From contig NZ_FNPZ01000004.1 of assembly GCF_900107435.1 (NCBI RefSeq), forward strand, positions 1 through 64,000: a DNA stretch of 64,000 bases. Reading direction: 5' to 3'. The notes under the pieces were generated by a model that saw only the letters and a program-made list of their open reading frames with translations, made no database searches and was not told where the DNA came from. Of this stretch, positions 1 through 9,488 are shown piece by piece (the stretch's first letter is position 1; each line of letters starts with the position of its first letter). Source of the DNA: Herbiconiux ginsengi. Lineage in GTDB: Bacteria; Actinomycetota; Actinomycetes; Actinomycetales; Microbacteriaceae. Position numbers and translations under genes: made by a program.

Positions 1-3000
1 CTGAGGGTGCGCGTTCGTTGTCGTTGGCGTATGACGTTTCGGGTGGGCAGGCGGAGATCCAGCCGGTTTCTAGTTTGGTCGTGCCGTCGGGGTTGTATTC
101 GGCGTTGAAGCTGGATCTCAAGGGTGATGGCACGTGGAATACCGTGTATTTGACTATGACGGATTCCACGGGCGAGGTCTTCATCTACCGGGTGGATTCG
201 ATCAATGTCACGACCTGGAAGACCGTGACTGTTGACTTGACGAAGGCGCCGGTTTCTTCGGCGGGGGGTAATGCGGACAAGGTCTTGGATGGCCCGATTG
301 CTTTGACGAAGATCTATTTGACACGGAATGGTAGCCAGCCGCCGACCGGGACGGTGTTGCTTGACAACATCCGGGTGGTGGGTGATGGTTGGTCCGTTCC
401 TGCGAGTTCTCGCTCGTATTTCACTCCATCTAATGGGGAGTCGACCTCGTTCACGTTCTCTGCTGGTTCAGTGGGGGATTATGCGTTGCAGCTAAAGGAC
501 TCCTCGGGTCGTGTCCGAGTGCTGTCCGGGACGGTTTCGGCGGCTGGGACTCAATCGGTTGATTGGGACGGCAAGGATGCCGGGGGTAGTCAGCTGCTGG
601 GCGTGGTGAACGCTGTTTTGAGTTATGACTCGGTGCCGGATGGGGTCTTGGCTGCTCAACCCGTTTCGGGGGGCGTGGTGGGGATCACTACGGTTGCGGA
701 GCCGGTGGGTGCCGCAGCCCTTCTGTTGGACTTTGAAGACAGTGGGGCGTCGTGGAAGAAGACTGCCGGTTCGGTGACGCTCGGAGGATCGACGAGTCGG
801 ACACAGGGCGCGACGTCGCTGTCCTTGGCGTATGACGTTTCAGGTGGGCCGGCCGAAATCAGGCCGGTTGCGACGCCGATTTCTGCACCGATGAATGCGT
901 TCTCGGCTCTGAAGGTCGATCTGAAAGGGGATGGTACGTGGAACACCGTCTATTTGAATGTCACTGATGCAACAGGCGAGGTATTCAACTATCGCGTCGA
1001 TTCGATGAACGTGACGACGTGGAAAACAGTCTCGGTGGATCTGACGGTGGCTCCGAGCACGACATCGGGAGGGAACGCGGACAAGGTTCTGGATGCACCG
1101 ATAGCGGTAACCAAGATCTACTTGACCCGAAACGGAACGCAGCCGGCCACAGGGACCATCTTCCTCGACAACATTCGAGCCGTCGGCGACGGCTGGACCA
1201 GCCCCACCAGCGTAAACCCGAACAACCAAGACAATTTCGTACCTTCGGCCGGGCAGTCGACGGAGGTGCGATTCTCTAGTGCCACTTCGGGAGACTACGA
1301 GCTCGTCGTCTACGACTCAACTGGGCTTAGTCGAACCTTCAGAGGTACTGCAGCGTCGCCTGGGATGATCAGCCTTATTTGGGACGGTCGGAGTGATTCC
1401 GGCACAGTAATGGCAGGAAGTATCAGTGGAAGACTCTCCAACGACACTTCTGCGGACGGCACCTTGTCAACTACTTCCCGAAGCATCGGGGTGACGCCAT
1501 ACTTGACAGGGATCGCGGCACGCATAGAAGACCCGAACAATCCATCACTCGTTGGAGTTAGCGCCGATATTGCATACGCCGCCCTGCCGGTCGATGCGAA
1601 CGCGCGTGCGAAACTGGCTGAGGATGCGTTCGTTCACTACGACCGCGAGGAATTCGGGTGGGACACGATCGAGCCCTCAAAAGGGTATTTCACGTGGGGC
1701 CGCAGTGATCAGACCGTTGCAGCCGCTACCGCGAGAAACCTCGCCATCGTAGGGAGATTGGGATTTAGTGCCCATTGGGCTTCATCTGCTCCGGTAGGAA
1801 CCCCCGAGGCAGACATCGCATCGTATCCACCGTCGAACCTGAATGACTACGTCGCCTACGCAAGAGCCGTCGTGAACCGCTACAAGGCTGATGTTCACGT
1901 GTGGGAAGTCTGGAACGAGCCGAACGGTCCTCTCTTCTGGCGTCCAGCGGAGGATCCGGTTGCCTACGCCAACATGCTGAAGGCAACGTATGCCGCAATC
2001 AAAGCGGAGGATCCGACGGCAATCGTGATTTCCGGGGGACTCGCAGGATTCGATTACGACTTCATGGAAGTGCTGCGTCAACAGGGCGCCCTGAGCTCAT
2101 TCGACGCTTTCGGTCTTCATACATTCGTGAACAATGCGCCAGAAAAGAGCCAGTCAGGAACATGGATAGATAGCGCGGAGTCCTATTTAGCGAAATATGC
2201 GCCAGGGAAGAAGATCTGGATCACCGAGTTGGCCTGGTCCACGTGCACCCCGGGCGCGGGATGTGACAGCGGTGTGACGGAGGCGCAACAAGCGAGTTAT
2301 CTCTCTCGGGCCTATCTCGATGCCGCAGCGCGTGGCATCGCGGGCATCGTGTGGTGGAACCTTGTGGAGTTCGGAAACACGAACAATAAGCTTGACAATT
2401 ACGGGCTTGTCGACAGGTCTGGCCGTGCCAAGCCGGCGTATACAGCGCTTGCAAAGGTCGGCGCTGCTCTAGACGGAACCACAACTGCAGGCGTCATAGC
2501 ACCGACCGCGGATGGTGGCTCCCTACTGCTTAGCGATATGGCGGATTCGTCATCGGGAAGCCTCGTGAACCTCAACGGCACCACAAGTACCCTCTCATTT
2601 GGATCGGGCAGGCACGGGGGAGTGGCGGGCGCGAGCGTTGCCTACAACTTCGGCGCGCGCGGAACGGGTGTCCGCTACGACATGAATTATCCGATCGTGG
2701 GTCAACCAACAGCGGTGTCGGTGTGGACATACGGCGATTCGACCAATTCACCGATCTATCTCAAAGTGACCGATGCGACCGGAGAGTCCTTTGCCGGCTT
2801 GATAGGCAACTCGGCCGGGCCGGTGTGGAAGCGAATGTCGCTCTTCTTAGACGGGAGCAATCCGGATTTTACCCACTCGGGTGGGGACAACGATGGAACG
2901 ATCGACTTTCCAATCAAGGTGACAGCAATCACCATTTACAAGTCGACCGTTTCAGGGCAGGCCAGCGGACGCGTGTACCTTGATGACCTTTCCGCGCATT

Positions 3001-3494
3001 TCGGGCCAATTACAAGGGGTGTGATCGCTGTGGGCAATGGGGTTACGACGAAGGCGATCTACTCATTGAACTCGACCACGGCGACCATCCCGGTAACAGG
3101 TGCGACCGCATTCTTGAGGGTCGGGAAGAGCGCAACACCCCTGACAATCTCTGGTGGTGGCGTTAGCGTAACGTACGGGCAAGACCCGATATTCGTCACC
3201 TCCGCGCCGGGGGTTTCTGCAGTGGCGTCACGGACTGGCGATGCGGTCACGTTCACTTGGGACAACGGAGATCGAAGCGATGTGTCGATCAGTGTCGTCT
3301 CAAGCACTGGATCAGTCGTCAAGACTCTGCGAACGCACACGCTGTACGATTCCGGCACCGCAAAAGTCGTGTGGGACGGAACCAATTCTGGGGGTGTGGC
3401 GACCGGTGCCGGTGACTATCGGTTCCGCCTCACGGTCTATTCTTTGAACGGTCGTTCCTCGACTGTGTACGTTCCAATAACGCGCACAAACTGA
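1..3494 (+). CDS. Multidomain secreted glycoside hydrolase (GH39-like), 5' partial
   Basis: The gene is cut by the left window edge: the frame is open from base 3, and the residues before the first possible start (TTG at 18) still match the internal repeat. Numbered from that TTG (1158 residues): carbohydrate-binding-like jelly roll at about 1-125, FlgD-like Ig domain at about 136-215, a second copy of this pair at about 234-395 and 403-490, a clan-A glycoside hydrolase barrel at about 500-830, a third binding-like domain at about 835-995 and a final FlgD-like domain at the C-terminus. Probable acid/base is Glu634 in WEVWNEPNG and probable nucleophile Glu737 in IWITELAW. The two repeat pairs are very similar, so duplication looks recent, and more copies may lie upstream. 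Bases 1-700 are visibly richer in TTG leucine codons than the rest. A role in trimming or binding the polysaccharide made by the neighbouring locus is inferred; the substrate is unknown. Confidence 0.85.
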   Translation, partial: EGARSLSLAYDVSGGQAEIQPVSSLVVPSGLYSALKLDLKGDGTWNTVYLTMTDSTGEVFIYRVDSINVTTWKTVTVDLTKAPVSSAGGNADKVLDGPIALTKIYLTRNGSQPPTGTVLLDNIRVVGDGWSVPASSRSYFTPSNGESTSFTFSAGSVGDYALQLKDSSGRVRVLSGTVSAAGTQSVDWDGKDAGGSQLLGVVNAVLSYDSVPDGVLAAQPVSGGVVGITTVAEPVGAAALLLDFEDSGASWKKTAGSVTLGGSTSRTQGATSLSLAYDVSGGPAEIRPVATPISAPMNAFSALKVDLKGDGTWNTVYLNVTDATGEVFNYRVDSMNVTTWKTVSVDLTVAPSTTSGGNADKVLDAPIAVTKIYLTRNGTQPATGTIFLDNIRAVGDGWTSPTSVNPNNQDNFVPSAGQSTEVRFSSATSGDYELVVYDSTGLSRTFRGTAASPGMISLIWDGRSDSGTVMAGSISGRLSNDTSADGTLSTTSRSIGVTPYLTGIAARIEDPNNPSLVGVSADIAYAALPVDANARAKLAEDAFVHYDREEFGWDTIEPSKGYFTWGRSDQTVAAATARNLAIVGRLGFSAHWASSAPVGTPEADIASYPPSNLNDYVAYARAVVNRYKADVHVWEVWNEPNGPLFWRPAEDPVAYANMLKATYAAIKAEDPTAIVISGGLAGFDYDFMEVLRQQGALSSFDAFGLHTFVNNAPEKSQSGTWIDSAESYLAKYAPGKKIWITELAWSTCTPGAGCDSGVTEAQQASYLSRAYLDAAARGIAGIVWWNLVEFGNTNNKLDNYGLVDRSGRAKPAYTALAKVGAALDGTTTAGVIAPTADGGSLLLSDMADSSSGSLVNLNGTTSTLSFGSGRHGGVAGASVAYNFGARGTGVRYDMNYPIVGQPTAVSVWTYGDSTNSPIYLKVTDATGESFAGLIGNSAGPVWKRMSLFLDGSNPDFTHSGGDNDGTIDFPIKVTAITIYKSTVSGQASGRVYLDDLSAHFGPITRGVIAVGNGVTTKAIYSLNSTTATIPVTGATAFLRVGKSATPLTISGGGVSVTYGQDPIFVTSAPGVSAVASRTGDAVTFTWDNGDRSDVSISVVSSTGSVVKTLRTHTLYDSGTAKVVWDGTNSGGVATGAGDYRFRLTVYSLNGRSSTVYVPITRTN

Positions 3495-3510
3495 CAGAGC
3501 GACCGCCACC

Positions 3511-4722
3511 CTACCCGAGAACAATGTTCGCGACGGAAAGGACCAACACCAGGGCTGACAGGATTGCAGTCCATCGGTACCTCAAGTAGATCCCGCACAC
3601 TAGAGTCGTCACTGCTTGCGACAGAGTGAACACGCCGAAATATCCCTGGACGCTCGGATTGGTGAACAACCAAACCGCTCCCAAAGACGAAAGGCTAAGG
3701 TCAACGCCTACCTTGACGGCGATCGCTTTGACGAGCTTTCTCGAGTTCGTCTCTCGTAGGATGACCGCCGATGCCACGAGCATCGCAATCCAACTGATAA
3801 CCATGCAAACGAGCGTTCCCACCTCCGACTCGATTGCCGAGAGGGCAAGACCGATGACTAAGCCAGCCGCGGCCAGAGCCACGAGCGGGCGCGTCAACGG
3901 CTGTACGTTTCGTGCTGGAGAATTCCAGCTGTAACGAACCAGCAGAACTGAATTGACTCCCAAGCCGACAATTGAAGTTGCAATACGAGTGATTAGGAAG
4001 ACTACTGACGTTACGCCACCAGGCAGCTGGGTAATCGCCGCGATATAGAACGTTGGGAGTACCGTACTGGCAATGACGCCTAACGACAGCGCTCCAATGT
4101 GGCTCAGCTGGCTGCGGGCGGACTCGCCTTCTGCCGTTGTGGGATATTCGTATGAACCTCTCCAGAACCAGGCAGCCTGCGCTAGCGCCACCAGCGCCCA
4201 GCAGATTCCTGGCAGAAGCATCGGGGCCCCGAAGAGAAGTACACATAGAAGAGAGAGCAGGAGAGCCGTGGCGGGCAGGAGGTTCACGCTCGCAAGTGGC
4301 AGCGCGTTACCATGGCAGGCCGCACGCACAGCCCCGCAGCCGCCCACGGCCAGGCCAATCCCACCGATCGTGAATGTCCCGAGCAGGAGCAGTCCTTGCA
4401 GGCCAAGCGTGCTTACAGCGCCTCCCCCTGAATAGACCAGGATGCCGGCTACGATTCCTAATCCAATGGAGAAGATTGATGCGGCGGCAGCAGCCGTTCT
4501 CCAACGGTTGAATCCGCGCCTACCAATCGCGATGTTGTAGACAACGCCAATTACCACGCCGCCCAGGGCGGAGCTGCCGACTTGGATGGAGACCGAGTAG
4601 ATATCCGACCAGGCGACGGTCAAGGTGAAAGGAATGAGGAGCAGACTTGCGGCATTGATGGCCTGCGACGTCATGGTCATTCCCATGACCGGGCCAAATC
4701 GACGCAATAGACGGATCAGCAT
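3511..4722 (-). CDS. Polysaccharide flippase-like polytopic membrane protein
   Basis: A 403-residue, almost entirely hydrophobic protein with about 10-12 predicted membrane segments separated by short basic loops. Layout and neighbours fit a Wzx/MOP-type flippase that moves lipid-linked repeat units across the membrane. The start is set at the ATG at 4722, directly before the first helix; the frame is open to 4848 but the extra 42 residues look non-coding. The ribosome binding site is weak. It converges with the glycoside hydrolase (16 bp gap) and diverges from the glycosyltransferase at 5021. No signature residues confirm flippase over another polytopic family, so the call rests on topology and context. 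Confidence 0.65.
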   Translation of the reverse strand: MLIRLLRRFGPVMGMTMTSQAINAASLLLIPFTLTVAWSDIYSVSIQVGSSALGGVVIGVVYNIAIGRRGFNRWRTAAAAASIFSIGLGIVAGILVYSGGGAVSTLGLQGLLLLGTFTIGGIGLAVGGCGAVRAACHGNALPLASVNLLPATALLLSLLCVLLFGAPMLLPGICWALVALAQAAWFWRGSYEYPTTAEGESARSQLSHIGALSLGVIASTVLPTFYIAAITQLPGGVTSVVFLITRIATSIVGLGVNSVLLVRYSWNSPARNVQPLTRPLVALAAAGLVIGLALSAIESEVGTLVCMVISWIAMLVASAVILRETNSRKLVKAIAVKVGVDLSLSSLGAVWLFTNPSVQGYFGVFTLSQAVTTLVCGIYLRYRWTAILSALVLVLSVANIVLG

Positions 4723-5020
4723 GGAACTCGTCGAAGAATCACAATATGTCACCTGTCGTTCGTGAGGATGGACTGCTGTGCCGAACTGCTGAGCGACGTG
4801 TCGATACCCGACGAGCCGATATCTACGTCCCAAATGGCCTCGAAGCATCGTCGATTCCCACCGGAAATGATCCTAAACGATGCGTGGGTGAAGAGCCGCC
4901 TGAACTCTGGCATTGTTGAGAGTGGGCGGCGTCGCCCGTAGCCCGCGACGAGCTTGTTCCATCGTTGCGAGATCTATGAGATTGCAGTAGCTGGCAACGA
5001 CGATTTGGAGTTTTCGCAGC
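4723..5020. other. Divergent intergenic region of the polysaccharide locus
   Basis: 298 bases between the flippase-like gene (leftward) and the glycosyltransferase at 5021 (rightward). It must hold both start signals. I see only a GGAG about 12 bases before the GTG at 5021 and no convincing -10/-35 pair, palindrome or small gene. Confidence 0.5.
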
Positions 5021-6133
5021 GTGACTAACCAGAACTCTCAATTCTGCGCCCGCTATTACTATGTGGCGCGCACGGTTCACCTCGAGCGGCTCGCGGACTA
5101 CCATCCGGCGTGGTTCTTTTACACTAAAGTGCGAGCGGATTTTGATCCTGAACTTGCGGCTTCGATGCCGTACGTGCAGCAGAGAGGTGCGCTTAGTGTG
5201 GCGTGGTTCGTAGCCCGGAATCGCATCGATGTTCTCGAACTGCCCGAAGCTCTGGCGGTCCGAGTGTGGCCTCAGGCCTTCGCAATTCATATGGTTGTGG
5301 CCATGTCCAACGTCTTCAAGAGGCGGAAAACACGAATTGTCACGTACGCAATTGAGAACTATCCGGCGGACCGAAAGCTGGCCTACTTCACGAAAATGCC
5401 AATCGGGATCGCTCGACTAATCACAAAGGTTTTGGCAGGTTTCCTGCTTCACACAACTGCACGAGTAGTTTTCGGTACGCGGGATGCGGAGGAGAACTAT
5501 GCTCGCCAGCTTCCGGGCGCGATTTCACGTCCCACGCTTGAGAAGGACCTCATCTGGGCTCTACCTTCCCAACTCGAAGGTGTCACCGGTGCAGATAGGC
5601 AAGATCAGGTGGTGTTTCTCGGCACCTTTGAAGAACGAAAGGGCATCTTCAAACTGATCGAGTCCTGGCCGGCGGTCCGGTCGCAGATGCCTGACGCCCG
5701 ATTCCTGATCATGGGCAAGTCGGGAGAAATCGAGCGAGTGAGAGAGTTTGCACGGGCGCATGAGGAAGTGCAACTTATCGAAGACCCGTCCCGTGAGCTG
5801 ATCTTCGGAAACCTGAGAGCGTCTAAGACACTGGTTCTCTTTTCACAGCAATCTGGGATATGGAAGGAGCAAGTCGGGCTGCCGATACTGGAAGGACTAT
5901 CCTGCGGATGCGAAATCGTGAGTTCGGATCAGACGGGGATCGCCGGTTGGCTGGCGTCCAACGGTCACGAAGTAGTCGCCTGGCAAGCCGAGCCGTCTGT
6001 ACTGGCCAACGCCATCGTTCGGTCCCTCCGAAACGAACGGGGTCCACTAACAATCGCAGCGTCCCTACCGCGCGTTGATTCTCGACTTGAAGCGGATCGC
6101 GTCCTGTTTTCACCTGACTCTCTGAGACAGTGA
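5021..6133 (+). CDS. Glycosyltransferase, GT4-like
   Basis: A 370-residue GT-B type glycosyltransferase. The C-terminal half shows the donor-binding part of family 4: FLGTFEERKGIFKLIESW (about residues 198-215) opens it, and LPILEGLSCGCEIVSS carries the glutamate-rich donor loop. No signal peptide or membrane helix, so it probably acts on lipid-linked intermediates at the inner face of the membrane. It is the only rightward gene in the 3.5-13.4 kb block and overlaps the last bases of the convergent Wzy-like gene. GTG start with GGAG upstream. Sugar specificity cannot be read from the sequence. Confidence 0.8.
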   Translation: MTNQNSQFCARYYYVARTVHLERLADYHPAWFFYTKVRADFDPELAASMPYVQQRGALSVAWFVARNRIDVLELPEALAVRVWPQAFAIHMVVAMSNVFKRRKTRIVTYAIENYPADRKLAYFTKMPIGIARLITKVLAGFLLHTTARVVFGTRDAEENYARQLPGAISRPTLEKDLIWALPSQLEGVTGADRQDQVVFLGTFEERKGIFKLIESWPAVRSQMPDARFLIMGKSGEIERVREFARAHEEVQLIEDPSRELIFGNLRASKTLVLFSQQSGIWKEQVGLPILEGLSCGCEIVSSDQTGIAGWLASNGHEVVAWQAEPSVLANAIVRSLRNERGPLTIAASLPRVDSRLEADRVLFSPDSLRQ

Positions 6134-7366
6134 CTCTCGCGCATTTGGCAGAGCCACAGGCTCTCCGTCGCGCGGCCTCACTTGCTTGAAGAGCGCGAAG
6201 CTTGCGAATGTGATGAACAAGGCCGAAGTGGCTGCCCAGTTAAGAACGTCGAAACTGAGGAACATCAACACTAGGGCCAGAAGCGTCACGCGGGCTGATC
6301 CGCGAGACTTGAGCAGGAGCCCGATGATAAAGGCGAGGAAGCATACGATTCCTATACCGCCGGCGACGACGATTACCGTGGTGAACTGGTTGTCAATAGC
6401 GAAGAAGTTGTCGTTGATCAGAACATTTCGTTGGTACATCAGCTCCTCGGATCCCCAACCGGTTCCGAAGAGCGCCTCCACCGGCGATCGGGAGGTGAAG
6501 AGCCTCGGTATCGCCAAGAACGAATTGGCGCGGTGAACAGAGTTCTGGTTCGATACATCAGCCAGCAGACCACTCGGAACAAGGGAAAGTGTCGCGACGA
6601 AGAAAACGACGACGCCGGCGAGTCCCACTCTGGCGATGCGCGAATTGGATCCGCCCGACACGATGAACCCCGCGATCACAGTGAATGCTGCCGCAATGAT
6701 CGCGCTCGTACTCCCCGTCGAAATGACGCCTGCAGCCAGCAAAGCAACGACCAGCAACTTTGACCCCACGCGAAACCTTAGGGTCAGGGTAAAGCCGATC
6801 CCAATTAGCATGACCATCGCTGCCACTAGCGGGTGCCCCAACGTTGCCTGGGCTCTGATCGATTCCGGAAACAGGGGGCTCAACCCGAACGGAGTCGCAA
6901 CGAAAAGCGGTCGGTTGATTGCAAATGCCTCGACAAGGCATAAGACCGCGACAAGCGCGGCCAAGACCGTTGCTCCCACCCTGACGATCAGCCACTCCTC
7001 ACGGCTGAGGGTGCCGCATACTACGACGAATACAATTCCCGAGAGCGCCACAAGCACAGGGAATCCGACTTCGCCGGTTGTGATGATTGCACCAATCGAC
7101 CCGAGTAGAACAACGACGATGTACAGGGCGAACAGTCGGTCAAATCGCAGAGGCCTGAGCGTCGACAAACTGAGGGCGGTCATCCACGCGGCTGCGACGA
7201 TAATGCTATCCGCGGCACCCAAAGGCCCAAATCCGAGAGATCCCGGTACCACGAAAATCAGGATCGCCAACCCTCCGATGACGGCGATACCGATCCGATA
7301 GCGTACTGGGGCGAGTAGGCTGCCAACGAAACCTAGCGCGAGGGCTATCCCGGTGATGAACTGCAT
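6110..7366 (-). CDS. O-antigen polymerase/ligase-like (Wzy-like) membrane protein
   Basis: A 418-residue polytopic protein with about 11-12 helices and a larger loop in its C-terminal half, as in Wzy/WaaL proteins that polymerise or transfer polysaccharide repeat units outside the membrane. The ATG at 7366 is chosen because AAGGGAG lies just before it and the first helix starts at once; the 49 extra codons upstream lack coding character. It ends the leftward run that begins at 13370, with a 37 bp gap to the preceding GT2 gene, and its tail overlaps the convergent gene by 24 bp. Polymerase versus ligase cannot be settled from sequence alone. Confidence 0.75.
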   Translation of the reverse strand: MQFITGIALALGFVGSLLAPVRYRIGIAVIGGLAILIFVVPGSLGFGPLGAADSIIVAAAWMTALSLSTLRPLRFDRLFALYIVVVLLGSIGAIITTGEVGFPVLVALSGIVFVVVCGTLSREEWLIVRVGATVLAALVAVLCLVEAFAINRPLFVATPFGLSPLFPESIRAQATLGHPLVAAMVMLIGIGFTLTLRFRVGSKLLVVALLAAGVISTGSTSAIIAAAFTVIAGFIVSGGSNSRIARVGLAGVVVFFVATLSLVPSGLLADVSNQNSVHRANSFLAIPRLFTSRSPVEALFGTGWGSEELMYQRNVLINDNFFAIDNQFTTVIVVAGGIGIVCFLAFIIGLLLKSRGSARVTLLALVLMFLSFDVLNWAATSALFITFASFALFKQVRPRDGEPVALPNARESLSQRVR

Positions 7367-7403
7367 GCGCTCCCTTCGTTGATAACGGTGGGCTGATGGC
7401 TCA

Positions 7404-8369
7404 CTACGTTCTCGTAGCTCGGCGAGCCGGTGCCGCACGCAAGAGTGCTGTCGCGAACGCTCTATATCGAGAAACGTTAGCATCGGCCGATCGCCGTGCA
7501 GACGGCCTAACAATCCCCTGGAGCCGGAACGCGGCTGCCCTTATCAGGAAACCACTGGCAACCGTCCATTTCCAGACTAGGCACGCGACGCGGCTTGAAG
7601 CCATGGTGGAGCAATACAGGTCATACAAATTGACAATCCAAACTGTATTGGTGCTGCCGGCGACGTCTTTGCTGCTGCCGCCAAAATCGTGCACAGCGAT
7701 CGCACCAGGGTCGAGGATCACCTTCGTTCCGAGCTGTCGGGCTCGAAGGCAGAACTCCACGTCTTCCGCATACATGAACCACCTTGTCGTCAGACCTCCG
7801 AGAGCTTCCCAGACGCTTCGCCGCACAAGCATGCAGCCCCCGGAGACCCAATCAAGCTCTCGTACACTGTCGAGGTTGGAGTCTCGATAGAGGTGATGCC
7901 CCTCCAGCTTTTGATTCCGAGGAGCGACCCTTGAGATCCCAAACCCGTGCAGAGCCATGTTCTTGATGGTTGGCGCGAATCCGGCTCCGAGCACTTTGAA
8001 AGCACCGTGCGAATCCGTCATCAGTGGGGCTGCGATGCCGATCGACGGATCTGTTTCCATATCGCGGAGGAGAGTTACGATTGCGTTCTCCTCAATTCGA
8101 GCGTCTGGATTGAGGAGAAGCAGGTAGTCGCCATGCGCGTGCTCAGCGGCGAGATTGACCGCCCTTGCGAAGCCGGCGTTAGAAGAGTTTGCGATCACGA
8201 TCGCTTGAGGCCGCACTTGCGTCACCTTCTCGATACTCAAGTCCGTAGAGAGATTATCCACTACGAGTACTTCTGAATCAGAAGGCAATGGGAGTAGGCA
8301 ATCCTCGACTACGTGATCGCTGTTATACGTGACGATAAGCACTGAAACGCTCGAAGTGTCAATTCCCAT
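7404..8369 (-). CDS. Glycosyltransferase family 2 (rhamnosyltransferase-like)
   Basis: A 321-residue GT-A enzyme. SVSVLIVTYNS at the N-terminus is the typical first strand, and LLLLNPDARIEENA carries the metal/nucleotide-binding Asp region. WVSGGCMLVRRSVW and WFMYAEDVEFCLRARQ in the second half are typical of dTDP-rhamnose transferases, which fits the nearby rfbB. The ATG at 8369 is preferred for the GAAGG before it; this gives an 11 bp overlap with the upstream glycosyltransferase, so the two are probably translationally coupled. The donor sugar is inferred from family similarity only. Confidence 0.85.
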   Translation of the reverse strand: MGIDTSSVSVLIVTYNSDHVVEDCLLPLPSDSEVLVVDNLSTDLSIEKVTQVRPQAIVIANSSNAGFARAVNLAAEHAHGDYLLLLNPDARIEENAIVTLLRDMETDPSIGIAAPLMTDSHGAFKVLGAGFAPTIKNMALHGFGISRVAPRNQKLEGHHLYRDSNLDSVRELDWVSGGCMLVRRSVWEALGGLTTRWFMYAEDVEFCLRARQLGTKVILDPGAIAVHDFGGSSKDVAGSTNTVWIVNLYDLYCSTMASSRVACLVWKWTVASGFLIRAAAFRLQGIVRPSARRSADANVSRYRAFATALLRAAPARRATRT

Positions 8370-9447
8370 GTGCGGCCTTCGATCGTTGAGCAATGAGTGA
8401 AGCCATTTCACCTCGGATTGCACGGACGACATTCGGCCAGGAATAGCGTCCATCGTCTTCGGTTTTGGCCCCGTTTCTGGGTTGGACTTGATTCAGCGCG
8501 CGAGAAAGCGCCGGTTCATCTCTCGGATCGACAAAGGAGGCGCTCGATCCAGCCACCTCTTTCATCACAGGGATGTCGCTGGTTACGACGGGTGTTCCGA
8601 ACCATTTCGCCTCAAGCGGAGGTAGGCCGAAACCTTCGTCGAGTGTCATAAACACAAACGCCGCGGCGTTCCGATAGAGCCACACCAATTCGGGGTTTGA
8701 CACGTGGCCTAGAAAGACGATCCGTCCATCCTCGACCCCTCTACGGATTTCGTCTGAGAGGACGGTGGAGCGACCCTGGTACCCGCCCGCGATCACAAGC
8801 GGGAACGTAGGAGACACACGATCGGACGCTAACGCTGCAGTACATGTGAACTCCAAGTTCTTACGGACGTTCAGCCGACCAACCGTGAGAATGAAATGGC
8901 CAGGCCTTGCGTTGAGGTCCGGGCGGACCCCTTCCAACGTCTGAAGCTCGCGATTCATCGCGAGGCCCACAGGTACGACCTTCTTGGGCCCTCGAATGTT
9001 TGTCCGGATTCGCGCCGCTTCAGAGTGGGACGACGTCAACACGACATCTGCGAATCGCGAAGTGAATGGCATCAGGCTGAAATAGAGCAACTCCTTGCGT
9101 GTGAACCACTCAGGATTAGTCACGAATAGCACGTCGTGCAGGAAGACCGCAGACGTCCCAAAGAGGGGGGTGAAGTTGTGACTGAACGTCACGTCGGCCT
9201 TCACGCGACGTGCAAGAAAGGGTAGCTCGAGAATGGCGCTAATCCCTTGAGGTGCGAGTCGAGTTGCAACGAGTTCGACCGAAGGGTCGAAGGTAGCCCG
9301 CACGACATCAATATCTCTTCCTCGTACTGCGAGCACCAACTCATCCTGTGGAAATTGCTGGCTCCAGGCCAAAACGATCTCGTGCAAGACCTGCCGGTTC
9401 GACACCGGACCATTTACCCACCAGAACGCGTCGAACAGGACTCTCAT
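8359..9447 (-). CDS. Glycosyltransferase family 4
   Basis: A 362-residue GT-B enzyme of the mannosyl/glucosyl-transferase group. It shows the acceptor-side N-terminal fold, then ILTVGRLNVRKNLEF at the start of the donor domain, and DEGFGLPPLEAKWFGTPVV, the EX7E-type donor loop. A soluble cytoplasmic enzyme acting on lipid-linked precursor is expected. It sits in the leftward seven-gene run, 41 bp after the acyltransferase and overlapping the GT2 gene. The ATG at 9447 starts directly at the first beta strand (MRVLFDAFWW). Confidence 0.85.
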   Translation of the reverse strand: MRVLFDAFWWVNGPVSNRQVLHEIVLAWSQQFPQDELVLAVRGRDIDVVRATFDPSVELVATRLAPQGISAILELPFLARRVKADVTFSHNFTPLFGTSAVFLHDVLFVTNPEWFTRKELLYFSLMPFTSRFADVVLTSSHSEAARIRTNIRGPKKVVPVGLAMNRELQTLEGVRPDLNARPGHFILTVGRLNVRKNLEFTCTAALASDRVSPTFPLVIAGGYQGRSTVLSDEIRRGVEDGRIVFLGHVSNPELVWLYRNAAAFVFMTLDEGFGLPPLEAKWFGTPVVTSDIPVMKEVAGSSASFVDPRDEPALSRALNQVQPRNGAKTEDDGRYSWPNVVRAIRGEMASLIAQRSKAAHGN

Positions 9448-9488
9448 TCAGTCTCCACAATGTGGATCATCAAGGCCGATCGTGGCGG

